Below are positions 36,919-45,330 of a DNA stretch of 64,000 nt, one piece after another. The position numbers and the translations under genes are program-made. The notes below the pieces were generated by a model that made no database searches, had not been told where the DNA came from, and was given only the letters and a program-made list of their open reading frames with translations. Source of the DNA: Haloarcula limicola (GTDB lineage Archaea > Halobacteriota > Halobacteria > Halobacteriales > Haloarculaceae); assembly GCF_010119205.1 (NCBI RefSeq), contig NZ_WRXM01000002.1, forward strand, positions 488,982-552,981. Direction: 5' to 3'. Within the stretch, counting starts at the first letter, position 1. Every line of letters begins with the position of its first letter.

Positions 36919-37365
36919 ATGAAACGAGCACTCGTCGTCGTCGAACCGACCGAGACCGCGAAGGACCTCGTCTACGAAGCGGGGACGCTCGCCGAGGGCG
37001 TAGACGCCGAAGCGGTCCTGCTCCACGTCACTACCGAGGAAGCGTACAGCGCCCGCCGCGGTGCGATGGAGTCCATCCCGGACGCGACGACGAAGTACAC
37101 CCCCGGCGAGGCCGAAAGGGGGGCGACGGAGTTCGCCGAGGACATCGGCGGCGAGGTTCTCGCCGATCTCGACGTGGAGTACGAGGCCGCCGGTGCCGTC
37201 GGCGACGAGGCCGACGAGGTCCTCCAGGCGGCCGAGGCGCACGACTGTGACCACGTCTTCCTGCCGGGTCGGCAGCGCTCGCCCACCGGGAAAGCGCTCT
37301 TCGGCGACGCGACACAGCGAGTCATCCTCGACTTCGGCGGTCCGGTCACCGTCGTTACGGAGTGA
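36919..37365 (+). CDS. Universal stress protein (UspA family)
   Basis: UspA-fold protein of 149 residues opening MKRALVVVEPTETAKDLVYE. The C-terminal part LPGRQRSPTGKALFGDATQR keeps a G-rich nucleotide loop close to the family motif. The ATG at 36919 is chosen because it begins the first beta strand; a CTTTATC about 24-26 nt upstream is a likely TATA box for a leaderless mRNA, so the much longer upstream frame is not used. Divergent from the GntP gene and probably tied to it. Confidence 0.85.
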   Translation: MKRALVVVEPTETAKDLVYEAGTLAEGVDAEAVLLHVTTEEAYSARRGAMESIPDATTKYTPGEAERGATEFAEDIGGEVLADLDVEYEAAGAVGDEADEVLQAAEAHDCDHVFLPGRQRSPTGKALFGDATQRVILDFGGPVTVVTE

Positions 37366-37435
37366 TCAGCAAGCGGCGGACGACGTTTTCGGGCACGCAC
37401 CGTCGGAGCGCGCCGCGCCGTTCGGAATCACGCTG

Positions 37436-37463
37436 CTGCTCGCGGGTCACTCCGTTCCCCGCT
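37436..37463. repeat. 28-bp repeat shared with the other CheF-like 3-prime flank
   Basis: Identical to 24679-24706 except for one base (27 of 28). Both copies lie downstream of a minus-strand CheF-like gene. Confidence 0.55.
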
Positions 37464-37501
37464 CGCTTTTCGAGGGCCGCTCCTTTCAGTCGCTCCCCTC
37501 G

Positions 37502-38365
37502 CTATTCCCCGCTCATCGCTTCGCTCGCCATATTCCGCCCCTGTGCGTTCAGGCTGACCTCCGTCCGGGTCCGGACCTTATCGACCGCACCCACGTCCAG
37601 GAGCCGCTGATAGATCTCCTCGACCTCGTCGGGCGTCGCGCCGACGAAATCCGCCATCTCGAACGGCGAGACGCCCGAGTACAGCGCCATCAGCACCTGG
37701 CTCTCCATCTCCGTGAGTTCGTAGTCGTCCTCGCGGCGGTCGACCACCGCCGAGAACAGCGACTGCAGGGCGTCGGTGTGGTGGCCCATCCCCGAGAAGT
37801 GCGTCTCGACGCTGCGGTCCCGTTCGTCGGTGTGTTCGACCTCGACGACGGCGCGCGGTTCGCCCAGCACCGCACTCTCGCTCGTCTCGATGGTCCCCAC
37901 GTCCTCGATGTCGAAGACAGTCGAGTCGCCGTCGGGGAACTGCAGGCGGACCTCCCCGTCGGCCAGTCGGAAGCGCGCTTTCCCCCACTCGGCGTCGTCC
38001 CGGATGACGCCGCCGACGACGGCCGGGTGCCGAGCGAGGATGACCGCGCCCTGTAAGGCGGCCCGGCAGTACTCGAACGCGAAGTCCTCGACGCCCGAGG
38101 CGTCTATCAGCAGGACGTTGTTCCCGACTTCGAACGCGGTGGCGGTGGCCGGCGTCTCGTCCGGGACCTCGCTCCCGGGGTCGGCCAGCGAGAGTTTCGA
38201 GTGCGGGATCGGCTGTTTTCCGCCGTTGGTCGCCAGCACGAGGCGTTTGTTGGTGACGATGATTCGGCAAGAGCGCCACTGCGGGTCCGTGACCCGCTCG
38301 CCGCCGCGGACGACGTACTGGAAGTCCCCGGTCGCGTCGAACACCTTCCGTTCGTCACCACTCAT
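37502..38365 (-). CDS. CheF-like taxis adaptor with C-terminal winged helix (second)
   Basis: Paralogue (287 residues) of the protein at 24752-25612 with the same plan: WRSCRIIVTNKRLVLATNGG in the first PH-like repeat, a second beta domain, then the winged helix LTEMESQVLMALYSGVSPFE and EVSLNAQGRNMASE. The ATG at 38365 (MSGDERK) is chosen over the ATG at 38377 to match the paralogue. In Halobacterium two CheF proteins act together between CheY and the archaellum. The two copies here are 12 kb apart and away from any che or arl cluster. Confidence 0.8.
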   Translation of the reverse strand: MSGDERKVFDATGDFQYVVRGGERVTDPQWRSCRIIVTNKRLVLATNGGKQPIPHSKLSLADPGSEVPDETPATATAFEVGNNVLLIDASGVEDFAFEYCRAALQGAVILARHPAVVGGVIRDDAEWGKARFRLADGEVRLQFPDGDSTVFDIEDVGTIETSESAVLGEPRAVVEVEHTDERDRSVETHFSGMGHHTDALQSLFSAVVDRREDDYELTEMESQVLMALYSGVSPFEMADFVGATPDEVEEIYQRLLDVGAVDKVRTRTEVSLNAQGRNMASEAMSGE

Positions 38366-38420
38366 GGCCGCGATCACCCGACAGTTGTCGCCCGGTCGTA
38401 TATAACTTCCAGCACCGACC

Positions 38421-39233
38421 TCACAGCGCGACCAGCAGCCCGCCGGCGACGCCGAGACCGCCGAAGAACAGACAGACCAGCCAGAAGGCGACCCGGCGGA
38501 CGAGACGGACCAGCGCGTCCACCGTGAGATAGCCGACGACGGCGCTGACCGCGAGCGCGGCGACCGCCGCGGTCGGAGTGACGGACGGCAGACCGGTATC
38601 GGCGAGCACGAGGGCGTTCGCCGCCAGCGCGGCCGGGATCGAGAGCAGGAAGGAGAGCCGCAGGGAGGACTCGCCCTCGTGGCCGCGCAGCAACAGCGCG
38701 CTGACCGTCGTTCCCGACCGCGAGACGCCGGGGAGAATCGCCAGTCCCTGCAGCGCCCCGACGACGACGGCGTCCACGAGATTCGGGTTCTCCCGATCGC
38801 CGAGTGACAGCACCGCGGCGAACCGCTGGAGCAGCCCCGTCACGACCAGCAGCCCGCCGACGAACGCGAGAAAGAGGCCGCCGCCGAGCTCCGAGACGAC
38901 GGTGTCGAGCACGAGATACGCCGGCAGGCCGGTCAGCCCCGTCGCCAGCGTCGCCACGACGAGAAAGGAGAGGTCGGCCGTCTCGTCGGCGAAGGGGCGT
39001 CGGGAGAGCGCCGGGAGCGCGGCGAACAGCTCTCGGACCTCGCCGCGGTAGTACGCGACCGCGGCGACGGCGGTCCCGGCGTGTAAGAACAGCGCCAATC
39101 GCGTCGCTGCGTCGGGATCTAGCCCCGCGAGCGCCGTCGAAGCGAGCGCGACGCCTCCCTCGCTGGAGACGGGAACCCACTCCAGAACCCCCTGCAAGAT
39201 ACCGAGTAGAACGGCGACGAGTAGCGGATGCAC
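38421..39233 (-). CDS. uppP: Undecaprenyl/polyprenyl-diphosphate phosphatase
   Basis: Membrane phosphatase of the UppP/BacA family that turns polyprenyl diphosphate into the monophosphate carrier, recycling lipid for glycan assembly. About 270 residues and eight helices. Seen: LLGILQGVLEWVPVSSEG near the N-terminus and LPGVSRSGTTVSALLLRG in the middle, the two active-site signatures. The start is taken as GTG at 39233, because a TTTATT box (39256-39261) is then 25-26 nt upstream; a GTG at 39239 is the alternative. It fits with the polyprenyl-linked glycan genes at 5-24 kb. Confidence 0.88.
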   Translation of the reverse strand: MHPLLVAVLLGILQGVLEWVPVSSEGGVALASTALAGLDPDAATRLALFLHAGTAVAAVAYYRGEVRELFAALPALSRRPFADETADLSFLVVATLATGLTGLPAYLVLDTVVSELGGGLFLAFVGGLLVVTGLLQRFAAVLSLGDRENPNLVDAVVVGALQGLAILPGVSRSGTTVSALLLRGHEGESSLRLSFLLSIPAALAANALVLADTGLPSVTPTAAVAALAVSAVVGYLTVDALVRLVRRVAFWLVCLFFGGLGVAGGLLVAL

Positions 39234-39327
39234 AGTCACGGAGGAGACGGCCGGGAATAAAGGCGGTTCGGTCGCCTCGGCGCGTGGCGGGAGGACAGTA
39301 TATATCCTCCGCCAGCCAACAGGTGGT

Positions 39328-40437
39328 ATGCAACTGGGTGGTGTCTCCGCGTGGCTCGCCGCGCTTCCGGTCTGGCAGGGGTTCGCCCTGCTCGTGTTCG
39401 GCGGATTGGGACTCGCTGCGGTCGTACAGGTCGTCGGCGACCGCGTTCTCAGGCGGCTCACCGACCGCATCGACGGGCAGGTGGACGACATCGTCCTCCG
39501 GGGCGTCCACTCGGCGCTGTACGTCACCGTCGCGATCGCCGGCGCGTACGCGGGGACGCAGGTGTACGACGTCTCGCCGGACGTGGCCGTTCCCCTGGAA
39601 GCGGGCACGCTCTCGGTGGTCATCTTCGTCTGGATGGTGACGCTGATGCGGATCGGGCGGAAAGCCTCCGCGGCCGCGACCGACAACCGCTACGTCGACC
39701 GACAGGTGGTCCCAATTCTCCAGAACGTCTGGAGCGCGCTCGTCGCCGGTCTCGGCGTCTTCCTCCTGCTCGTCCTCTGGGAGGTGGACGTCCGGCCGCT
39801 GTTGGCCTCGGCGGGCCTGATCGGCATCATCGTCGGGCTCGCGGCCCGAGACACGCTCGCGAACTTCTTCGGGTCGCTGTCGCTGTACCTCGACGGCACG
39901 TACAAGGTCGGCGACTTCGTCGTCCTCGAGACCGGCGAACGCGGCCGCGTCGAAGATATCTCCGTACGGTCGACGGTCATCCGCACCCGCGACGACATCC
40001 TCGTCACGGTCCCGAACTCGAAGCTCAGCAACGCCGCCATCGTCAACGAATCGACGCCCAAACAGAAGCGGCGCATCCGCGTCCCCGTCGGCGTCGCCTA
40101 CGGCACCGACGTCGACGCCGTCGAGGAGATCCTACTGGCCGTCGCCGAGGAGGAAGGGCTCGTCCTCGAACGCCCCAAACCGCGGGTCCGATTCCGCGAG
40201 TTCGGCGCGTCCGCGCTGAACTTCGAACTGCTGTGCTGGGTCGGCAACCCCGCCCAGAACGCCCGTACGATTCACAACCTCAATCGAGCGATCTACGAGC
40301 GGTTCCGGACCGCGGACATCGAGATCCCGTTCCCCCGGCGCGACGTGTCGGTGTCGGTGACCGACGTGCCGGGCGACCTGTTCCGGCAGTCCGGCGCCGA
40401 GCCGTTCTCCGCCGACGGCGGGCGAGACGCGCCCTAG
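39328..40437 (+). CDS. MscS family mechanosensitive channel
   Basis: Small-conductance mechanosensitive channel of 369 residues that releases solutes under hypo-osmotic shock, useful to a halophile. It has three to four N-terminal helices. LIGIIVGLAARDTLANFFGS is the pore-lining TM3 region with its G/A pattern, and GTYKVGDFVVLETGERGRVE opens the beta domain (DxV...RG-x-V). VPNSKLSNAAIVN follows. The C-terminal alpha-beta domain is complete. Divergent from uppP. Confidence 0.92.
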   Translation: MQLGGVSAWLAALPVWQGFALLVFGGLGLAAVVQVVGDRVLRRLTDRIDGQVDDIVLRGVHSALYVTVAIAGAYAGTQVYDVSPDVAVPLEAGTLSVVIFVWMVTLMRIGRKASAAATDNRYVDRQVVPILQNVWSALVAGLGVFLLLVLWEVDVRPLLASAGLIGIIVGLAARDTLANFFGSLSLYLDGTYKVGDFVVLETGERGRVEDISVRSTVIRTRDDILVTVPNSKLSNAAIVNESTPKQKRRIRVPVGVAYGTDVDAVEEILLAVAEEEGLVLERPKPRVRFREFGASALNFELLCWVGNPAQNARTIHNLNRAIYERFRTADIEIPFPRRDVSVSVTDVPGDLFRQSGAEPFSADGGRDAP

Positions 40438-40497
40438 GTCGCTCTATCCGCCGTAATCACCGTAAGGTATTTCAGGATTTGTACGATAGCTCGCCGC

Positions 40498-40704
40498 ATG
40501 GTCACGGGGCTGGAATATCAGCTGACCCTGCTCGCGGACGTCATCCAGAAGGGGGTCGTCCAGGGCGTGCTCAGCCCCGAGCAAGCCGAGACGCTCAAAG
40601 CGCAACTCGCCGAGTGCAGTTCCCTCGAAGACGTCGACGACCTCTGGGAGCTGCTCGAAGCGGAGTACGACGTGCTCGACTCCGCCGTCTGGGGCGACGA
40701 CTGA
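40498..40704 (+). CDS. Small helical protein of unknown function
   Basis: Protein of 68 residues, strongly helical and acidic (GVVQGVLSPEQAETLKAQLA, then DDLWELLEAEYDVLDSAVW). No domain is recognised. Haloarchaeal codon use and the clear start and stop between mscS and pus10 support a real gene. Function unknown. Confidence 0.6.
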   Translation: MVTGLEYQLTLLADVIQKGVVQGVLSPEQAETLKAQLAECSSLEDVDDLWELLEAEYDVLDSAVWGDD

Positions 40705-40794
40705 GGAGTGTCGCGGCCCGTCCGTCTCGTTGTACCCGCTGTTCCCGAAGAGAGGTCGAAACGCAGTTACGGGCCGGTCGCTTCGCTCGGAACA

Positions 40795-42072
40795 ATGAGC
40801 GTACTAGAGGTCGCGGGGGCCGCACTCGACACCGGCCCGCTCTGTGACGCCTGTCTCGGCCGGCTGTTCGCCGAGCGGAGCTTCGGGCTGACCAACGCCG
40901 AGCGGGGCCGCGCGCTGCGCGTGACGCTCGCGCTCGAAGCCGACGAGCCCTTCGAGGCGAGCGAGGACTGCTGGGTCTGCGAGGGCGAGACCGACCGCGT
41001 CGACTGGTGGGCCGAACAGGCCGCCACCGCCGCCCGGGGCTACGACTTCGAGACCTATCAGGTGGGGACGAAAGTGCCGCCGCTGTTCGAGGAGAACGAC
41101 GCGCTCCTGCGGGAGGACGTGGGGCTGGACCCGGAGGCTGGCGAGGCGCTGAAGACGGAGCTCAACCGCGAGGTGGGCAAGCGGATCGGCCGCCTGACCG
41201 ACACCGAAGTCGAGTTCGGCCGGCCGGACGTGCAGTTCACGCTCGACCTCTCGACCGACGAGGTGGACGTGCAGGTCAACTCCGCGTTCGTCTACGGCCG
41301 CTACCGAAAGCTCCAGCGGGACATCCCGCAGACGAAGTGGCCCTGTAACGACTGCAACGGCACGGGGCTCTATCAGGGCCAACCCTGTGACGGCTGTGAC
41401 GGGACCGGCTATCGCTACGACGAGAGCGTCGAACAGCTCTCCGCGCCCGTCGTCGAGGAGGCGATGGATGGCTCCGCGGCGACGTTCCACGGCGCGGGCC
41501 GCGAGGACGTCGACGCGCTGATGCTCGAATCGGGCCGGCCGTTCGTCGTCGAGGTGGACTCGCCCCGGACCCGCGACGTCGACACCGACGCGCTCGAACG
41601 CGAGATAAACGAGTTCGCCGACGGGAAGGTCGAAGTCGAGGGGCTGCGCCTTGCGACCCACGAGATGGTCGAGCGGGTGAAGGAACTGGACGCCTCGAAG
41701 ACCTACCGGATGGACGTCGAGTTCTCGGAACCGGTCACGGAAGAGGCGTTGCAGACGGCGCTGGACGAACTCGAAGGGACGACCGTCGAACAGGAGACGC
41801 CACAGCGGGTCGCCCACCGGCGCGCCGACCTCACGCGGACGCGGGACGTCTACGCCGCGAGCGGCGACCTCGTCGACGAGCGTCACGCCGACGTCCGCAT
41901 CCACGGCGCGGGCGGTCTCTACGTGAAGGAACTGGTCTCCAGCGACGACGGCCGAACCGAACCGAGCCTGGCCGGACTGCTGGGCGTCGACGCCGTCGTC
42001 ACCGCGCTGGACGTCGTCGACGTCGAAGGCGAGAGCGAACCGTTCGCCAAGCCGGAGTTCTTCCGAGAATAG
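40795..42072 (+). CDS. pus10: tRNA pseudouridine(54/55) synthase Pus10
   Basis: Pus10 of 425 residues makes pseudouridine at tRNA positions 54 and 55 in archaea. The N-terminal THUMP-like part has CDACLGRLF and CWVCEG, a zinc-binding pair of CxxC motifs. A central Cys-rich insert, CNDCNGTGLYQGQPCDGCDG, is also typical of archaeal Pus10. The catalytic aspartate is in HGAGREDVDALMLESGRPFV. The ATG at 40795 (MSVLEVAG) is chosen because the family starts there; an upstream GTG-type extension has no homology. Confidence 0.93.
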   Translation: MSVLEVAGAALDTGPLCDACLGRLFAERSFGLTNAERGRALRVTLALEADEPFEASEDCWVCEGETDRVDWWAEQAATAARGYDFETYQVGTKVPPLFEENDALLREDVGLDPEAGEALKTELNREVGKRIGRLTDTEVEFGRPDVQFTLDLSTDEVDVQVNSAFVYGRYRKLQRDIPQTKWPCNDCNGTGLYQGQPCDGCDGTGYRYDESVEQLSAPVVEEAMDGSAATFHGAGREDVDALMLESGRPFVVEVDSPRTRDVDTDALEREINEFADGKVEVEGLRLATHEMVERVKELDASKTYRMDVEFSEPVTEEALQTALDELEGTTVEQETPQRVAHRRADLTRTRDVYAASGDLVDERHADVRIHGAGGLYVKELVSSDDGRTEPSLAGLLGVDAVVTALDVVDVEGESEPFAKPEFFRE

Positions 42073-42076
42073 CGGT

Positions 42077-42415
42077 TCAGCCGTCGATCTCCGCGGCCAG
42101 TATCGCCTCGACGTTATCGCACACGCTCGACAGCGCGGGCCGAACCCGTTCCGTCGCCGCCACGAGATCGTCGGCCTGGTCGTATCGGACGAGGTCGCTC
42201 TCCTCTAAGATCGGGACGTGCGTGTGATAGAGCGCGAAGTAGGTGTCCCGGATTCTGTCCTCCGAGACGGCCGTTATGTCCGCTCCGTCCGCCCGTTCCA
42301 GAACTAGTTCGGTGAGGTCGGCGAGCGTGAGCGTCTGGTGATCGTGCAGACAGGAGAGCGCGAGTCGCCGCTCTCTGGCGGCCAGCGCGCGGTAGATTCG
42401 GTCCAAGTCGCCCAT
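42077..42415 (-). CDS. Winged-helix protein (DUF7344-like)
   Basis: Protein of 112 residues: ERRLALSCLHDHQTLTLADL is the start of a winged helix-turn-helix, followed by a long linker and YHTHVPILEESDLVRYD, the recognition helix and wing. This is the DUF7344-type regulator common in haloarchaea, here with a helical C-terminus. It converges on pus10, four bases apart. Target genes unknown. Confidence 0.72.
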   Translation of the reverse strand: MGDLDRIYRALAARERRLALSCLHDHQTLTLADLTELVLERADGADITAVSEDRIRDTYFALYHTHVPILEESDLVRYDQADDLVAATERVRPALSSVCDNVEAILAAEIDG

Positions 42416-42596
42416 CGTGTCGGTGGTTACGGTTCCACTATATCAACCTTTCCTGTAACGCTCGGCTACCGGCGGTAATCTCGCCGATACGCGCGTTCGA
42501 CGGGTGCGCTCGCCAGCGGTTACTCGCCGAACCGGCGGCCGCGATGCCGAATCGACGACCGCAACGGCTTTCCTGCCGGCACGGAATCGACCAGCC

Positions 42597-43232
42597 ATGC
42601 GATTCGGCGTCGACGAAGCCGGCAAGGGACCCGTTCTCGGGTCGATGTTCGCCGCGGCCGTCCGGGCCGAGCCGGGGAGCCTCCCGGCGGATGTCGGGGA
42701 CTCGAAGGGCATCGCTCCCGAGCGGCGCGAGCAGTTGGCGACGGAGATTCGGGACGCCGCCGACGCCGTCGCCGTCGCGGAGGTCCCGGTCGCCCGCATC
42801 GACGACCCGGAGACGGACATGAACACGCTGACGGTCGCGGCCCACGCGGAAGCGCTCTCGGGCGTGGCGAGCGACGGCCTCGCGGGTACCGTCGACGCGG
42901 GCGACACCGACGCCGAGCGGTTCGGCCGTCGCGTGGCCGACCGCGTGGCCGCCGACGTGACCGTCACCGCCGAACACGGGGCCGACGAGACGGACCCGCT
43001 GGTGGGGGCGGGTTCTATCGTGGCGAAGGTGGCCCGCGACGCCCACGTCGCGGCGCTCGGCGAGACGTACGGCGACGTCGGATCGGGCTACCCGAGCGAC
43101 CCGATGACGAGGGAGTTTCTGGCGAACTACGTAACTCGCCACGGCGACCTGCCCGACTGCGCGCGATCGTCGTGGTCTACCTGTGAGGACGTGCTCGCGG
43201 CCGCCGAACAGGCGACGCTTGGCGAGTTCTGA
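42597..43232 (+). CDS. rnhB: Ribonuclease HII
   Basis: RNase HII of 211 residues removes RNA primers and single ribonucleotides from RNA-DNA hybrids. The N-terminus MRFGVDEAGKGPVLGSMFAA has the catalytic DEAGKG motif. DSKGIAPERR and AHAEAL follow; the later acidic pair is in VGAGSIVAKVARDAHVAALG and VGSGYPSDPMTREFL. ATG 42597 is the family start. Its 3-prime end faces the candidate RNA gene. Confidence 0.93.
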   Translation: MRFGVDEAGKGPVLGSMFAAAVRAEPGSLPADVGDSKGIAPERREQLATEIRDAADAVAVAEVPVARIDDPETDMNTLTVAAHAEALSGVASDGLAGTVDAGDTDAERFGRRVADRVAADVTVTAEHGADETDPLVGAGSIVAKVARDAHVAALGETYGDVGSGYPSDPMTREFLANYVTRHGDLPDCARSSWSTCEDVLAAAEQATLGEF

Positions 43233-43239
43233 CAGCTGG

Positions 43240-43608
43240 AAAGACCCCGCGAACGCGGTTTGGACCTGAACGGGAGATGTTTTCGACGGCCCCTGCGACC
43301 GTGCCGGCACACTGTCGGCGTTTAGCCGGGCTTCCACCGGCCTTGTCCGCGTGGACTTTAACTGGGCTCTCACCAGCCTTGCCGACGTACCGGGTTCCCG
43401 AACGTCGCTTACGTGACGTCCGGTAGTTGGCCTTGCTACCGATCCGGCCGGCCGGACCGGCGATGGGCCGCGGCGGTTCTCCTTCAGAGCGTTCACCTCG
43501 GAATCCTGTGACGGACTGCTCGGTTCTTGCCCCCAACGCGTCCCTTCACGCCCTGTGCGGACGGTTCTGAGACGAGTCGTTCAGTGTATCCCCGCGTTCC
43601 AGCGGGAA
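43240..43608 (-). ncRNA. Candidate large structured RNA, family not recognised
   Basis: No protein is convincing in this 500-base gap. On the minus strand a TATA box (43629-43635) lies about 26 nt before a CCCGC-TGGAAC-GCGGG hairpin (43589-43608). A 9-bp tetraloop hairpin is at 43439-43460, a 9-bp hairpin with one G-U pair at about 43398-43423, and an outer stem GTCGGC/GCCGAC (43381-43386 with 43314-43319) encloses three hairpins. Two of these are a tandem repeat (43357-43380 and 43321-43344) whose stem bases change in pairs (T-A to C-G, G-T to G-C). It ends near a CCGCG-AA-like hairpin at 43247-43258. The RNase P GAGGAAAGUC and SRP helix 8 signatures were not found. A decayed transposon-linked RNA is possible. 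Confidence 0.5.
43247..43258 (-). terminator. Hairpin at the 3-prime end of the candidate RNA
   Basis: CCGCG-TT-CGCGG on the minus strand followed by GGTCTTT, between the candidate RNA and the end of rnhB. Modest terminator, as there is only a short T-run. Confidence 0.35.
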
Positions 43609-43628
43609 CTGTATATACGTCGCGCGAG

Positions 43629-43635
43629 AATATAA
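43629..43635 (-). promoter_or_regulatory. TATA box of the candidate RNA
   Basis: TTATATT in an AT-rich patch, about 26 nt before the first strong hairpin. A second TATA-like GTATATA at about 43612-43618 may be an alternative. There is no coding start codon at the proper distance that opens a recognisable protein. Confidence 0.5.
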
Positions 43636-43743
43636 GTCAATCTAAATTAATTTGTCACACGGTACCAAACGCCAGGGCACGATCGAGACGAAACGAATCC
43701 GTCTGCCGACGGGAGAGACGGGAAACGGCGCGATATCGCCCGT

Positions 43744-45330
43744 TCAGTCCTCGTCTATCACGAGGGCTCGGAGGATGTCACCGTAGGCCGGCCGCGTCAC
43801 CAGCACGCCGATGAGGACGCCGACGATGGTGATGATAGCGAACCCGGAGAGGTCGCCCAGCGAGAGCACCATCAGCGGACTCATGGCGACGATGGTCGTC
43901 GCCGCGGCCGCGCCGATGACCCAGAACGCCTTCCGGAAGCGGTTCTGGAACACGCGGCCGGTCTCGACTTTCCCCTGCTGGAGTATCTCGTCGGCGATGA
44001 TGATGAGGTCGTCCACCCCCGTCCCGATGACGGCGATGAACCCCGCCAAGTGCGATAAGTTCAGCGGGTACTGGACGAACGCGACGAAGCCCAGCAGGAT
44101 GAACACCTCCGAGAGCGCCGTCACGATCATCGGCAGCGCGACCTCCGCCCGGCCGTAACGCCCGTAGACCACCAGACTGACGGCGACGACGGCGAGCAGG
44201 CCGGTGATCAGTGAGTTCGTCTTGAACTGGTCGGCCAGCGCCGGTTCGAGCGAGCGCGTCTGGGTCACCTGCGGGTCGAAGTTCAGCGGCGCGGGGAGCT
44301 GTCCCGCGTCGAGGCTGAGCTTCACCTGCTGGGCCTTCTCCCGGGACGGCACCTCGATGGTCAGCGTCGGGTTCTCGGCGAAGGAGCCGTCGGCGAAGGA
44401 ACTGCCCAGTCCGGGCTGGACGCTGCCGTTGAAGACGACCTCGTCCTCGTAGGTGACCTGCAGACACTCGACGGGTTGCCCCCTGGCCTGTGCCTGCTGG
44501 GGGTTACAGAACCCGCCGTTGCCGAACCCGGCGGCGGCCATCTCCCGCGCGAACGCCTCTGCGGCCCCTTCTTCCATCGTGACCGAGAACGTGTACGACT
44601 CGCCGCCGGAGGCGGTCTGCTGCTGGTTTATCGTCCCGGTCCCGCGGATCGCGTCGGCGCCCTGGTCCAGCACGGCCTTGCGGACGTAGGTGCCGTTCTC
44701 GGCCGGGTAGTAGGCGTACATCCGGACGATACCCCGGTCTTCGAGGATGCTCCGCAGTTCCTCGTAGTCCTTGTCGGGGGCCGTGATGGCGATGTAGTTG
44801 CGCTCGCTGGTGCGGGCCTGGGTCACCGTCCCGCCCGAGAGCGCTGACGTGGAGATCTTCTGGTCGATCGCCTCGACCATCTCCTCGCGCGTCTGTTCGG
44901 TCACGCCCTCTCGAACCGTCTCGGGTTGGTAACCTTGGTTTTCGAGCGCCGTCCGCAACTCCGAGGTCGAGACGTTCTTCGAGAACACCTCGACGGTGCC
45001 GCCCTCGGCCCGGGGCACGGCCTGGATGTCGATCCTGTCGACGCCGAGGCTGTCGGCCAGCGACTGCTCCAGTTGGGCCCGCTGGGTAGTGTTGGTCGGG
45101 ATGTCGACCCCCTCGGCCGTGATCCCGACGACGGGCGCGCGGATGCGCGTCCCGCCGTTCAGTTCGATGCCGTACTGGAGGTTCGTCATCCCCTCGGAGG
45201 CCGCCGCCGACGAGTTGTCGGCCGCGGGGTTACTGCCCGGCGGGACGCCCGGGACGAACAGCGCCACGGCGCTCACCAACAGGAGGACGATCAGCGCGCC
45301 GATGCGCCAGTTCTCGCGTATCGCGCTCAT
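43744..45330 (-). CDS. secD: Protein translocase subunit SecD
   Basis: SecD of 528 residues, an ion-motive-force partner of the SecYE export channel. One N-terminal helix (GALIVLLLVSAVALFVPGVP), a long extracellular P1 domain (residues about 40-355), then five helices of the RND-like core starting around NSLITGLLAVVAVSLVVYGR. AVIGTGVDDLIIIADEILQQ contains the conserved D of the RND channel core. Translated with secF: the secF stop overlaps the secD start (ATGA). Confidence 0.93.
   Translation of the reverse strand: MSAIRENWRIGALIVLLLVSAVALFVPGVPPGSNPAADNSSAAASEGMTNLQYGIELNGGTRIRAPVVGITAEGVDIPTNTTQRAQLEQSLADSLGVDRIDIQAVPRAEGGTVEVFSKNVSTSELRTALENQGYQPETVREGVTEQTREEMVEAIDQKISTSALSGGTVTQARTSERNYIAITAPDKDYEELRSILEDRGIVRMYAYYPAENGTYVRKAVLDQGADAIRGTGTINQQQTASGGESYTFSVTMEEGAAEAFAREMAAAGFGNGGFCNPQQAQARGQPVECLQVTYEDEVVFNGSVQPGLGSSFADGSFAENPTLTIEVPSREKAQQVKLSLDAGQLPAPLNFDPQVTQTRSLEPALADQFKTNSLITGLLAVVAVSLVVYGRYGRAEVALPMIVTALSEVFILLGFVAFVQYPLNLSHLAGFIAVIGTGVDDLIIIADEILQQGKVETGRVFQNRFRKAFWVIGAAAATTIVAMSPLMVLSLGDLSGFAIITIVGVLIGVLVTRPAYGDILRALVIDED

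Noticed and set aside
42597-43232. Complete defence system (for example toxin-antitoxin beyond vapBC, restriction-modification, CBASS)
   Set aside because: No nuclease-helicase, methyltransferase or cyclase genes are seen; apart from the two vapBC pairs and the truncated ATPase, the window is glycan, metabolic and housekeeping genes.
42438-43536. Long open frames on the minus strand over rnhB and its downstream gap
   Set aside because: Arg/Pro/Ser-rich translations without domains, opposite a well-supported gene or inside the structured RNA region; typical of antisense frames in high-GC DNA.
43240-43608. RNase P RNA or SRP RNA in the rnhB-secD gap
   Set aside because: Size is suitable, and AGCAAGGCCAA at about 43427-43437 looks like a bacterial RNase P stretch. 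However, the universal GAGGAAAGUC and ACAGAANNNGGCUUA parts and the SRP helix 8 GGAAGGGAGCA motif were not found on either strand. Left as an unassigned RNA.
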